Shown: positions 36,486 through 44,998 of the stretch, one piece after another
How the letters are laid out: each line of letters opens with the position of its first letter
Position numbering within the stretch: the first letter of the stretch is position 1
Source of the DNA: Flavisphingomonas formosensis
Lineage (GTDB): Bacteria > Pseudomonadota > Alphaproteobacteria > Sphingomonadales > Sphingomonadaceae
Assembly (NCBI RefSeq): GCF_009755815.1
Contig: NZ_WRPK01000009.1
Coordinates: 124,001-188,000 of the forward strand
Direction: 5' to 3'
Length of the DNA: 64,000 nt
The notes under the pieces: model-generated
Databases searched by the model: none
What the model saw: the letters and a program-made list of their open reading frames with translations, nothing else
What the model was told of the DNA's origin: nothing
Made by a program: the position numbers and the translations under genes

Positions 36486-36520
36486 CGGGTAATCGTCCAC
36501 TCCTTTTGGGTAATTGCCCG
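36486..36520 (+). promoter_or_regulatory. GGGTAAT motifs upstream of the TonB receptor
   Basis: CGGGTAAT (36486-36493) and GGGTAATTGCCCG (36508-36520) lie in the 270-bp region between the receptor and the amidohydrolase gene. The second nearly matches CGGGTAATGCCCG found on the minus strand at 38513-38525. Shared half sites with a partial dyad (GGG...CCC) suggest a common regulator. Confidence 0.45.
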
Positions 36521-36623
36521 CGCAACGGGCTTTCCCCGCCGTGCCCGCCTCCATGCTTCCTATCAGCGCCCTCCGGCTTTTCGACGGAATCAGTGCCTGC
36601 GACCATCCGTGTGTTCGATGCCC

Positions 36624-38378
36624 TCAGCGCGGCGGCAGCGTCGCCAGCGAGCCGAACACCTCGCGCCCTTCGAACAAGGTCACCAGCACCTTCGTACGAT
36701 GAATCTCGCGTGGCTGGATCTTGAACAGATCTTGGTCGAGCACGATCAGGTCGGCGCTCTTGCCGGGCACGATCGATCCGGTTGTCTCGTCCATATGGTT
36801 CACATAGGCGACATTGAGCGTGTAGGCCTTGAGCGCGGTCTCCAGCGACACAGCCTGTTCCGGCAGCAGCGGTTCGCGTGTGCTCTCCGGCGCCATCCGG
36901 GTGATCGTGGTCTCTATGCCTTCCAGCGGATTGGCGGAAGCGACCGACCAATCGGAGCCGTAGGCGATCTTGCCTCCGGCCTTAAGCACGCCAGCCTCCG
37001 GATAGATGTAGCGCGAGCGGGTCGGGCCGATCTTCGCCTTGGTCAGGTCCATATAGGGTTCGTTGACCGCCCATAGTGGCTGGAAGATTGCGGTCACGCC
37101 GAGCTGGCCGAAGCGCGGCTGGTCTGCCGGATCGATCACGTTGAGGTGCGAGATCATCGGGCGCGTGTCGATGCGCCCGTCGGTCTTGCGGGCCGACGCC
37201 ACCGCATCGAGCGCCTCGCGTACCGCTCCGTCGCCGATCGCGTGGAAGTGTGGCTGCATGCCGAAGGATTCGATCCGCGTCACCGCATCCGCCAATCCCG
37301 TGAGCGGGATCTGCACCTCGCCTTTCTCGGCGCTGCCCTCATAAGGCGCGATCATGGCGGCGGTCTGCTGCGGAATAACGCCATCGACGAAGAATTTGAC
37401 GCCGTTGGCGGCGAATCCGTAGGCCTTTGCGGTTGCCGAGACCCTCCTGATGTCGGCCAATTGCTCGAGCCCGCGGCCATTGTCCCACTTGATGTCCATG
37501 ACGGTGTGCATTGTCAGCCCACCGGCGTCGCGCACCGCTTTGTAAGCGTCCAGATCCAAGCTGGTGCCGCCGCGCTGCCATTCCAGCATCGCATCGTGCC
37601 AGGCGGTGATCCCCAGCCCGTTGAACAGTTTGACGTTGTAGCGGATTGCATCCTGCCGATCCTGCGGGGTGACGGGCGGAATCAGCTTCTCGACCAGCAA
37701 CTGAGCGGATTCTTCGAGGCCGCCGATCGGTTCGCCATTGGCATCCCGGTCAATCTTGCCGTTGACCGGATCGGGCGTGGAGCGAGTTATGCCGGCGAGT
37801 GCCAGCGCCCTCGAATTGACCCATGATCCATGGCCGCCCGTGTTGACGAAGATCAGGGGGCGATCGCTGGACAGTGCATCGAGCACTTCCTTGTGCGGAA
37901 TGCCGTCGGGCGGAAACAGGCCGTCTTCCCAGCCAGTGCCGTAGATCGTTCCGGTGCCCGGCGATTTGGCGATGCACGCCTTGATGATCCGGCGATAATC
38001 GTCGACCGAGTGACCGTCGTGCAGCGAGCAACGGGCATAGCTCATGCCGCCGAACACCGGGTGATCGTGCGCGTCGCCGAATGCCGGCATCAGCATCCGG
38101 CCGCCGAGACCGACGACGCGGGTTTTGGGGCCGCGGAGGCGCTCCACCTCCGCATCGCTTCCGACCGCGACGATCTTGCCTCCCGTGACGGCAACTGCCT
38201 GGGCCCAAGGCTTCGCGTCGTTCACGGTGTAGACCCGTCCGTGCAGCAGAATGAGGTCGGCCGGGGCCGCCCGGGCCGTCACCTGCGCAATGCCCGCGGA
38301 TGGGAAAGCAAGGGCGAGCCCCATCGCCGTGCCGCGAAGGAGGCGGGCAAGTCGGGGCAGGGCGGCTACGCTGGTCAT
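36624..38378 (-). CDS. Secreted amidohydrolase, YtcJ-like
   Basis: 584 residues from ATG 38378 (AAAGGA upstream); the frame is open to 38534 but this start begins the signal peptide LRGTAMGLALAFPSAGIAQV. Metal-binding DAHDHP (~95) and later HFHAIGDGAVREAL, SHLNVID and AYGSDWSV complete the metallo-dependent hydrolase barrel of the YtcJ/amidohydrolase_3 group. It would hydrolyse an amide, imide or formyl group in the periplasm. It runs in the same direction as the receptor and diverges from hyuA-like, sharing with it a regulatory region rich in GGGTAAT motifs. Confidence 0.9.
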   Translation of the reverse strand: MTSVAALPRLARLLRGTAMGLALAFPSAGIAQVTARAAPADLILLHGRVYTVNDAKPWAQAVAVTGGKIVAVGSDAEVERLRGPKTRVVGLGGRMLMPAFGDAHDHPVFGGMSYARCSLHDGHSVDDYRRIIKACIAKSPGTGTIYGTGWEDGLFPPDGIPHKEVLDALSSDRPLIFVNTGGHGSWVNSRALALAGITRSTPDPVNGKIDRDANGEPIGGLEESAQLLVEKLIPPVTPQDRQDAIRYNVKLFNGLGITAWHDAMLEWQRGGTSLDLDAYKAVRDAGGLTMHTVMDIKWDNGRGLEQLADIRRVSATAKAYGFAANGVKFFVDGVIPQQTAAMIAPYEGSAEKGEVQIPLTGLADAVTRIESFGMQPHFHAIGDGAVREALDAVASARKTDGRIDTRPMISHLNVIDPADQPRFGQLGVTAIFQPLWAVNEPYMDLTKAKIGPTRSRYIYPEAGVLKAGGKIAYGSDWSVASANPLEGIETTITRMAPESTREPLLPEQAVSLETALKAYTLNVAYVNHMDETTGSIVPGKSADLIVLDQDLFKIQPREIHRTKVLVTLFEGREVFGSLATLPPR

Positions 38379-38453
38379 CCGTGATATCCTTTCGCGAGGG
38401 TTCGGTTCGGCCTGACACAAGCATGAGTGGGTTGCGGCGTGCCACGCATGTGG

Positions 38454-38548
38454 CGGGTAATGTATCGGCGACGGCGGGTAGCCGTGTCGGCGCGAAGCTG
38501 AAAGATGCGGCACGGGCATTACCCGATTGCGCATGGCCGTTACCCGCG
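38454..38548. promoter_or_regulatory. Cluster of GGGTAAT-type sites between amidohydrolase and hyuA-like genes
   Basis: Within 95 bp: CGGGTAAT (38454-38461), CGGGTAG (38475-38481), CGGGCATTACCCG (38513-38525, the complement of CGGGTAATGCCCG) and GTTACCCGCG (38539-38548). The region is a 260-bp divergent promoter. The motif also occurs at 36486-36520, inside the same gene cluster. Confidence 0.45.
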
Positions 38549-38638
38549 AACCACCCCGACCACCCCTTCTTGCCCGTTGCGCGCACGTGATCGCGCCACC
38601 TAACCCAAAGGCCGGCGAGATAAGCGGAGGGGGCTTCT

Positions 38639-40258
38639 GTGCGGATCGGAGTGGATGTCGGCGGCACCAACACTGACGCCGTGCTGATGGACGGGCATGA
38701 AATCCTCGCCTGGACCAAGCAGCCCACGACTGCGGACGTGGGCGCCGGCGTTTCGGCTGCGGTTCGGGAAGTGCTGCGCAGCGGATGTGTCGATAGCGAT
38801 GCGATCCGGGCGGTGATGATCGGCACTACCCATTTCACGAACGCCCTGGTCGAACGCAGCCGGCTGAGCCGTGTCGGTATCCTGCGGCTGGCGAGCCCGT
38901 CGGGCGAGGCGCTTCCGCCGCTCACCGGCTGGCCTCAGGCACTGGTCGAACGGGTTGGCGGTCCCATATTCCTGTTGCCGGGGGGCTATGAAGTCGATGG
39001 CCGCGAGATCGCGCCGTTCGATGCGGGGCGCGTTGCCGCCGCCGTTGCCGAGTTGCGCACGAGCGGCGTGGATTCCGTGGCAATCGTCAGCGCCTTCGCG
39101 CCGATCAACGCGACGATGGAGTTGCGCGCCGCCGAGATCGTGCGGCAGGTGCATCCCGAGGCCAGGATCAGCCTGTCCCATGAAGTCGGGCGGATCGGCC
39201 TGATCGAACGGGAGAATGCGGTCGTGCTCAACGCCGCTTTATCGTCATTGGGATCGCACGTCATCGTCGCCCTGGAACGCGCGATCGCCGAGATGGGTAT
39301 CGCCGCCCCGCTGTTCATCTCGCAAAATGACGGCACGCTCATTTCGGCGAAGCAAGCGGCCACCTATCCGGTGCTGACGATCGGCTCCGGACCGACCAAC
39401 AGCATGCGCGGTGCAGCATTTCTCACTGGCGTAGAAAACGCGATCGTGCTCGACGTGGGCGGCACGACCACCGACGTCGGCGTGCTTGCCGACGGATTCC
39501 CGCGTGAATCATCGGCGGCGGTCGACATCGGCGGTGTTCGCACAAACTTCCGGATGCCCGACGTGTTGGCGGTCGGACTGGGGGGCGGGACGTGCGTGCA
39601 TCTTGATCGGTCATTATATGCCGCCGACGCGCTGCCCGAACATGCGCTGCGGCTTGGCCCGGATTCGGTGGGCTTCCGTCTTACGGAAGAAGCGCGCGTG
39701 TTCGGCGGCCGAACGCTCACCGCCAGCGATATCGCGGTCGCCGCCGGCATGGTGCAGATCGGCGACGCCGCCGCGCTGCCGACTCTCTCGCCGATGGCGA
39801 TCGAGACGGTGCTGAGCCGAGCGCGCGCGATGATCGAAGAGGGCGTCGATCGCATGAAGACCGTGCGGGGCGACGCGGTGGTGATCGCGGTGGGTGGCGG
39901 CGCATTCCTCGTCCCCGATCGACTGGGTGGCGCATCGCGTGTCGAGCGCCCGCCTCATGCCGCCGTGGCCAACGCCGTGGGCGCGGCGATCGCCCAGGTC
40001 GGTGCGCAGGTCGACCAGGTCGTCGACTATGATGTCGAGCCGCGCGAAGTGGCACTGGCGAGGCTGTGCGACGAGGCCGGTGCCAGGGTGGTCGCCGGGG
40101 GCGGTGTGCCGGAAACAATGCTGATCGTGGACATCGACGAAGTCTTCCTGAGCTACCTGCCCGGCCGGTCTGCGCAGGTGCGAATCAAGGCCGTCGGCGA
40201 TCTGGTGCTTGCCACGGGTGCGAACTCGGCCGAAGTGCGGGAACAATTCTATGTCTGA
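38639..40258 (+). CDS. Hydantoinase A / oxoprolinase-like protein
   Basis: 539 residues from GTG 38639, RBS GGAGGGG. The N-terminal ASKHA ATPase motif MRIGVDVGGTNTDAVLMDG, GTTHFTNALVERSRL and the second phosphate motif VLDVGGTTTDVGVLADGFP are those of Hydantoinase_A. It is shorter than full HyuA (~690) and lacks the C-terminal domain, a form typical of operons with DUF917 proteins. No HyuB is present. It begins a three-gene operon and overlaps the next gene by 8 bp. ATP-dependent opening of a hydantoin-like or lactam ring is plausible but unproven for this short group. Confidence 0.88.
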   Translation: MRIGVDVGGTNTDAVLMDGHEILAWTKQPTTADVGAGVSAAVREVLRSGCVDSDAIRAVMIGTTHFTNALVERSRLSRVGILRLASPSGEALPPLTGWPQALVERVGGPIFLLPGGYEVDGREIAPFDAGRVAAAVAELRTSGVDSVAIVSAFAPINATMELRAAEIVRQVHPEARISLSHEVGRIGLIERENAVVLNAALSSLGSHVIVALERAIAEMGIAAPLFISQNDGTLISAKQAATYPVLTIGSGPTNSMRGAAFLTGVENAIVLDVGGTTTDVGVLADGFPRESSAAVDIGGVRTNFRMPDVLAVGLGGGTCVHLDRSLYAADALPEHALRLGPDSVGFRLTEEARVFGGRTLTASDIAVAAGMVQIGDAAALPTLSPMAIETVLSRARAMIEEGVDRMKTVRGDAVVIAVGGGAFLVPDRLGGASRVERPPHAAVANAVGAAIAQVGAQVDQVVDYDVEPREVALARLCDEAGARVVAGGGVPETMLIVDIDEVFLSYLPGRSAQVRIKAVGDLVLATGANSAEVREQFYV

Positions 40259-41363
40259 AACTCTCATCGATCGGGTCACGCTCGACGATCTGGCGCGCGG
40301 CGCGGCCTTCCTTGGCTCGGGCGGGGGCGGCGATCCCTATTACGGACAATTGCTTGCCCATGCCGAGATCGAGCGACGCGGCGCATTCAGGGTGATTGCG
40401 GCGGACATGCTTGCCGACGATGCGCTGGTGGCGCCGTGCGGCTGGGTGGGTGCGCCGACAGTATCGCTGGAGAAGCTGCCGAACGGAGCAGAGGCGGTTG
40501 CCGGGCTGCGGCGGCTGGAGGCCATTTTCGGGAGGCCCATCGACGCGTTGATGCCGATCGAGATCGGGGGCAGCAACGGTCTGGCGCCGTTGCTCGCTGC
40601 GTCCCAGCTCGGCGTGCCGGTGCTCGACGCGGACGGGATGGGCCGGGCGTTCCCCGAATCGCAGATGGCGATCCTCAACATTCACGGCCTGTCCAGCTGT
40701 CCCTCGGTCGTCACCTCGTCGAACGGCGATCTGGCGGTGCTGGAAACGTCCGACAATCTGGCGCACGAGCGGATGGCAAGGGGACTCTCGATCGCGCTGG
40801 GCGGCATCGCCCATATGGTGGAATATCCGCTGAGCGGGGCGCAGGCCAAACGGCACGCCATTGCCGGCAGCCTGTCGGCCGCGATCGCGATCGGCCGTGC
40901 GGTGCGCGAGGCGCGGGACGCCGATGCTGACCTGTTCGGGGCGCTTTATGCGGCGCTACGCGCGACCGAGCTCTATCCTTTCGCGGGCGCTTTGTTCGAC
41001 GGCAAGATCGTCGACCTGGAGCGCGAGACGCGCGACGGCTTCTCCATCGGTCGGATTGTCGTGGAAGCTTTTGGACGCGAACAGCAGATGACGGTCACCT
41101 TCCAGAACGAAAATTTGCTGGCAACCGACGGCGAGACGGTACGAGCCATGGTGCCCGACTTGATCACCGTGATGGATATCGAAACGGCCGATAGTATTAC
41201 GACCGAGCGTTTGAAGTACGGGCAGCGGGTGAGGGTGGTCGCCGCAGCGGCGCCGGCGGTGTTGCGGACAGCGCATGCCCTGACCTTTGTCGGACCGCAC
41301 GCCTTCGGGATGGACATGGATTACTGTCCCGTCGAGCAACTCAACGGTTGGACGGCACCGTGA
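40251..41363 (+). CDS. DUF917 family protein (S-methyl-thiohydantoin desulfurase-like domain)
   Basis: 370 residues from ATG 40251, which lies inside the end of the hyuA-like gene. N-terminal DDLARGAAFLGSGGGGDPYY is the DUF917 signature; PIEIGGSNGLAPLLAASQLG and VLDADGMGRAFPE follow, and the C-terminal half begins near FDGKIVDLERETRDGF. DUF917 proteins nearly always pair with short HyuA-like ATPases. Public family descriptions link the domain to thiohydantoin metabolism; the real substrate here is unknown. Confidence 0.88.
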   Translation: MSETLIDRVTLDDLARGAAFLGSGGGGDPYYGQLLAHAEIERRGAFRVIAADMLADDALVAPCGWVGAPTVSLEKLPNGAEAVAGLRRLEAIFGRPIDALMPIEIGGSNGLAPLLAASQLGVPVLDADGMGRAFPESQMAILNIHGLSSCPSVVTSSNGDLAVLETSDNLAHERMARGLSIALGGIAHMVEYPLSGAQAKRHAIAGSLSAAIAIGRAVREARDADADLFGALYAALRATELYPFAGALFDGKIVDLERETRDGFSIGRIVVEAFGREQQMTVTFQNENLLATDGETVRAMVPDLITVMDIETADSITTERLKYGQRVRVVAAAAPAVLRTAHALTFVGPHAFGMDMDYCPVEQLNGWTAP

Positions 41364-42646
41364 ACGACGCCGGCGACCAATATGCGCATTCGCCCGTTCC
41401 GGAAGGCGTCACCGTACCGGGCTGGCGCGTGGGCCTGATCGTCGCCAGCTTTTCCATCGGCTTGCCTGACTTCCTCAACGGAGCCCACAATGCGCTGGCG
41501 CTGGGATTGTGGAAGGCCGCGCTGGCCGCGCTGCTGGCCGGCGTGATCTTGTGCATCGGCGGGTGCCTGACCGCGATCGTCAGCGTGCGCTCGCGCCTGC
41601 TCACCTATCTGCTCACGCGCCGATCGTTCGGATCGGGCGGCGCCGCGCTCATCAACACTGTGATGGCGTTCATCAGTTTCTGCTGGTTCGGCGTCAATGC
41701 GTCGTTTTTCGGTGAGGCGATCCAGACCGCTGCGGCGATCAACGGCTTGCCTGGCGGCACGGCAGTCTATGTCTTGTTCGGCGGCGTGCTCATGACAGTA
41801 TCGACGATCGTCGGCTTCCGCTCGCTCTCCCGCCTGGCGCTGTTCGCGGTGCCGATCATCGGCTTCATCCTGGCCGCCGTCCTAATCGTAACGCTGCGCA
41901 CCCACGGTCTTTTCACGGCGCCGGCGCCTCACCCACCCGAACCGATGCGGTTCGGAATAGCCGTGTCGGCGCTGCTGGGCGCCTATATGATCGCGGTCGC
42001 GACCATGCCCGACTTGACCCGCTTCGTCCGCTCGCCGGGCGGAGCGGTCGTTGCGATGGCGATGTCCTTTCCAGTGGCGATCCCGGCGATGATGACGGCG
42101 GCCGCGATTCCCGCGCTCGCCACCGGCGAGACGAGCCTGATGAAGCTGGTGGGTTCGCTCAGCTTCGGCACGCCGCTGCTGTTCCTGCTGGTGTTGCCGA
42201 CCTGGTCGCTCAACGCGTCGAACCTGTATTCCGCCAGCCTTTCGCTTAGCACGACCTTTCCCGCCGTGCGGGAGTGGATGTTTACGGTCATCGGAGGCGT
42301 GATAGGGACGCTGCTTGCGTTAGTCGGGATCCTTGAAGCTTTTATCCCTTTCGCCCTGTTTCTGGGTTTGATCATCCCGCCGATCGCGGCGATCTATGTG
42401 ATCGATGGCTTCACGCGCTTCCGCGGCAAGCGAGCGAAGGAGATCGATCCGGACGCGCGGGTAATGCGTTGGGCGGCGATTATCGTCTGGCTTGGCTCGG
42501 CCGGTGTAGCCGCGCTGGGCGCCTACACGGGATGGACGGTCACGTCGGTTCCGGCACTCGACGCCACGCTGGCTGCAGGCTTGGGATATTGGACAATCTC
42601 GCGATGGGTAGACCCGCGCGCACCTTCGGTTGCCGTTGTCCAGTGA
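41360..42646 (+). CDS. NCS1-type permease (cytosine/purine/hydantoin family)
   Basis: 428 residues from GTG 41360, overlapping the DUF917 stop as GTGA. About 12 hydrophobic segments are visible, with the NCS1 N-terminus GWRVGLIVASFSIGLPDFLN and GGCLTAIVSVRSRLLTYLLT. The closest named families are CodB-like cytosine and Mhp1-like hydantoin transporters. Translational coupling to hyuA-like and DUF917 strongly suggests it imports their substrate across the inner membrane. Confidence 0.9.
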   Translation: MNDAGDQYAHSPVPEGVTVPGWRVGLIVASFSIGLPDFLNGAHNALALGLWKAALAALLAGVILCIGGCLTAIVSVRSRLLTYLLTRRSFGSGGAALINTVMAFISFCWFGVNASFFGEAIQTAAAINGLPGGTAVYVLFGGVLMTVSTIVGFRSLSRLALFAVPIIGFILAAVLIVTLRTHGLFTAPAPHPPEPMRFGIAVSALLGAYMIAVATMPDLTRFVRSPGGAVVAMAMSFPVAIPAMMTAAAIPALATGETSLMKLVGSLSFGTPLLFLLVLPTWSLNASNLYSASLSLSTTFPAVREWMFTVIGGVIGTLLALVGILEAFIPFALFLGLIIPPIAAIYVIDGFTRFRGKRAKEIDPDARVMRWAAIIVWLGSAGVAALGAYTGWTVTSVPALDATLAAGLGYWTISRWVDPRAPSVAVVQ

Positions 42647-42879
42647 CGTCTTTCAACCGCTTCACCGCGGCCGATGTTCATGATCTGATCACGGGCTATT
42701 CGCGCGCCGCCATCATCGGCACCGCTCACCCGAGAAAGTACGCCATGATCCGGCATCACTCAGCCTCCACAACGGTCGCGCCCATGGGTGCGCGGGTCGA
42801 GGCGCTCGGCCATACGGTTGGTGAGATAGCGGCGGAGCGGATCGCCGCGCTGGAGAATGCTGCGCGATCCACGGGTTGA
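42643..42879 (+). CDS. Short ORF, possible relic of a flavin-binding (PaiB-like) protein
   Basis: 78 codons from GTG 42643, coupled to the permease stop (GTGA). FNRFTAADVHDLITGYSRAA resembles the first helix of PaiB/pyridoxamine-oxidase-like proteins. After about 35 residues it passes to VEALGHTVGEIAAERIAALE, which could be a distant C-terminal helix, so an internal deletion is possible. Function unlikely if so. Confidence 0.3.
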   Translation: MTSFNRFTAADVHDLITGYSRAAIIGTAHPRKYAMIRHHSASTTVAPMGARVEALGHTVGEIAAERIAALENAARSTG

Positions 42880-42916
42880 GGAAAAGGCTCCCTCAACGCA
42901 TTTACTTGATCTGTGA

Positions 42917-42938
42917 CTTAGCTAATATGTTAGCTAAG
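42917..42938. promoter_or_regulatory. Candidate operator of the phd-vapC module
   Basis: CTTAGCTAATATGTTAGCTAAG: two TTAGCTAA palindromes arranged as an almost perfect 22-bp inverted repeat directly before the ribosome binding site and ATG at 42949. It fits the Phd/VapB autoregulation site. Confidence 0.6.
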
Positions 42939-42948
42939 GAGTTCGGGC

Positions 42949-43182
42949 ATGACTGTCGTCACTGTTCACGAGGCGAAAACCAACCTGTCGAAGTTGATTG
43001 CGGAGGTGATCGCTGGGGGTGAGGTCGTGATCGCTCGCGGTACTGTTCCCGCCGTGCGCCTGGTGCCCGTCACGGCGCCGGGCAAGCGTCGCTTTGGTGC
43101 GCTGAAAGGGAAGATCGCTGTCGATGGCCGGTTCGACGAGCCGCTGTCCGATGACGATCTTGAGGCCTGGCAGGGCGAATGA
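42949..43182 (+). CDS. Phd/YefM-family antitoxin
   Basis: 77 residues: MTVVTVHEAKTNLSKLIAEV, then GEVVIARGTVPAVRLVPV. This is the Phd/YefM DNA-binding domain, with a short acidic tail (LSDDDLEAW) that neutralises the toxin. It overlaps vapC by 4 bp (ATGA). Confidence 0.92.
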   Translation: MTVVTVHEAKTNLSKLIAEVIAGGEVVIARGTVPAVRLVPVTAPGKRRFGALKGKIAVDGRFDEPLSDDDLEAWQGE

Positions 43183-43565
43183 ACATTCTCCTCGACACGC
43201 ATGCACTCATCTGGTGGCTTGCCGGCGACGAGGCGCTTGGGCGTGAAGCCCGCGCGCTGATCGAGGATGAGGAAACGCGGGTATTCGTCAGCGCCGCGTC
43301 AGCGATGGAAATCAGTACCAAGCATCGCCTGGGTAAGCTCCCCGACGCCGCACTGCTCGCGACCAACCTATCAGAGTATCTGCGCGACCAGGGCTTCGAG
43401 GAGATGCCGATCTCGATCGCGCACGCAGCCATGGCAGGCAATCTCCAGATCGCTCACAAAGATCCTTTCAATCGCTTTCTCATCGCACAGGCTCTCGTTG
43501 AGAACTGCCCCTTGGCCTCAAACGAGGCGCTATTCGATGCGTTCGGTGTCAGCCGTATTTGGTGA
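43179..43565 (+). CDS. vapC: VapC-type PIN-domain toxin
   Basis: 128 residues: MNILLDTHALIWWLAGDEAL with the first Asp, SAASAMEISTKHRLGKLPDA with the Glu, and KDPFNRFLIAQALVE with the third Asp. This is the DTHxLxW subgroup of PIN RNases. Complete, unlike the VapC at 28837. Confidence 0.92.
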   Translation: MNILLDTHALIWWLAGDEALGREARALIEDEETRVFVSAASAMEISTKHRLGKLPDAALLATNLSEYLRDQGFEEMPISIAHAAMAGNLQIAHKDPFNRFLIAQALVENCPLASNEALFDAFGVSRIW

Positions 43566-43905
43566 GACCGTCACCTGTGCTCGGGGTAGCTGCTGACGAA
43601 GAAGGAGGGTGGGCTAGCAGCCGGGATGTCGAAAACAGCGTTTCGCCCGACATGATGGCATGGCTCGCACAGCTATGGCGAAGATCATGGATGCGCAAGG
43701 ATCGCGAGCAGGCAGGCCTCCTTCCGCAATTCAAGCCACCCGGATCGTACCGCTTCGTACTTCTGCCCTCCTCGGCCGGGAATAGGGATGTCCCGCTGGA
43801 GCGGGCGCGCGTCGACAGTCTGGCCCGCTGCGATCGCAGAAAGCGTCGGGTTACGGCCCCCGATATCACATCGCGCGGACCGGTCTTGCTCTCGCGCGAC
43901 CACAG
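43566..43905 (-). pseudogene. Tyrosine recombinase C-terminal relic
   Basis: The minus strand holds SLRIHDLRHSCASHAIMSGE followed by LFSTSRLLAH, the HxxR and following His box of phage-type integrases. The preceding FPAEEGR and a second frame with GGQKYEAVRSGW show a frameshift just before. The C-terminal Tyr segment is missing. Only about 110 codons remain. Confidence 0.7.
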
Positions 43906-43967
43906 CACCCCATCGTCTGCGGCAAGAGAGCCGGCAAGGTCGCGTTATGGTTGAAAGCCCGGCTTGA

Positions 43968-43982
43968 TAGGATTAAATCCTA
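43968..43982. promoter_or_regulatory. Candidate operator of the second parDE
   Basis: TAGGATTAAATCCTA is a perfect 15-bp palindrome 19 bp before the antitoxin start; probable autoregulatory site. Confidence 0.55.
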
Positions 43983-44001
43983 CTCACGAAAGGAAGAGAT
44001 G

Positions 44002-44259
44002 ATGCGCTCGACTCAGCAATTCAGCGTGACGCTGCCCAACGAGATGGCGGCGCAGGTGCGCGCCAAGGTCGCTTCGGGCGAATATGCCAGCGAGAGCGAG
44101 GTGATCCGCGATGGCCTGCGCGCCCTGCAAGCGCGCGAGCGCGCCATGGACGACTGGCTGCGGGGCGTCGCCCTGCCCTCCTATCATGCCTATAAGGCTG
44201 ATCCGCGGCGCGGCCTGTCGCTGGACGAGGTGAAAGCCGGGCTGGCCGAGCGGGGCTGA
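44002..44259 (+). CDS. parD: ParD-type antitoxin
   Basis: 85 residues from ATG 44002 (AGGAAGAG upstream; ATG 43999 also possible). FSVTLPNEMAAQVRAKVASG then EYASESEVIRDGLRALQARE is the ParD ribbon-helix-helix domain; GLSLDEVKAGLAERG is the toxin-binding tail. It is followed by parE after 2 bp. Confidence 0.92.
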   Translation: MRSTQQFSVTLPNEMAAQVRAKVASGEYASESEVIRDGLRALQARERAMDDWLRGVALPSYHAYKADPRRGLSLDEVKAGLAERG

Positions 44260-44261
44260 GC

Positions 44262-44567
44262 ATGGCCTATCGGATCGTCGTCACGCCCGAGGCGCGCGAC
44301 CAGCTCAACGCGATCTACGACTATATCGCCCAAGCCGCCTCGGCGCTTATCGCCCGGCGCTTCACCGATGGCATCCTCGATCATCTGGCTCCGCTCGCCG
44401 ATCATCCCGGGATCGGCACGCCGCGCGACGATATCCGGCCTGGACTGCGCACGCTGGCGCACCGCCGCCGCGTGACAATCGCCTTCATGGTGGAGGATGC
44501 GGCGGTCGTGGTGATCGGCTTCTATTACGGCGGCCAGGATTTCGAGACGCTGCTGGGCGAAGAGTAA
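44262..44567 (+). CDS. parE: ParE-type toxin
   Basis: 101 residues: MAYRIVVTPEARDQLNAIYD, DHPGIGTPRDDIRPGLRTLA, ending VVVIGFYYGGQDFETLL. This is the ParE subgroup with GxxxDDIRPGLR and GQDxE motifs. It is a different lineage from the ParE at 26284, so the modules are not duplicates. Confidence 0.92.
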   Translation: MAYRIVVTPEARDQLNAIYDYIAQAASALIARRFTDGILDHLAPLADHPGIGTPRDDIRPGLRTLAHRRRVTIAFMVEDAAVVVIGFYYGGQDFETLLGEE

Positions 44568-44848
44568 CGCACCCGCCACTCCCTATATTTCTCGACCCCA
44601 AGCGAGCCGGGCTACGGCCCGGCGAGCGCGGCCGTGCCATTCGGTTCCGAAACAACAGACCGGGACCGCCATAGCGGCCCCAGCCATGCTGCTAATCAGC
44701 CGCGATCGCGTAATGCGCCCCGGTGTACTCCGCTTGGGTATCGGGGGCATGCGCTTCGGTCGCGGAAGCGACAGGTTCGGCGTTCGCCGGTAGCCGTCCA
44801 GTGCGCCGCGTCAGCGAGACGTGTTCCCCCAACCCGGACCGGCTGCCA

Positions 44849-44998
44849 TCAATCTTGGCACGGCACCGCCATCCAGCCAGCCGGCTCGCGGATCATCCGC
44901 CGGCCGTAGCGACGACAGCGGCTACGGTAGACATAGCCGTCGAAGCGGGCGTGCTTGCGATCGGCCCGATGCAGGCCCCGCCAGCAGACAATGCGCAT
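44849..44998 (-). CDS. Small basic hypothetical protein
   Basis: 49 residues from ATG 44998, with GAGGAGG 6 bases upstream. MRIVCWRGLHRADRKHARFD, then YVYRSRCRRYGRRMIREPAG. Two Cys residues and a very high Arg content suggest nucleic-acid contact or a zinc-ribbon remnant; no family is recognised. The good ribosome binding site supports it as real. Confidence 0.45.
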   Translation of the reverse strand: MRIVCWRGLHRADRKHARFDGYVYRSRCRRYGRRMIREPAGWMAVPCQD

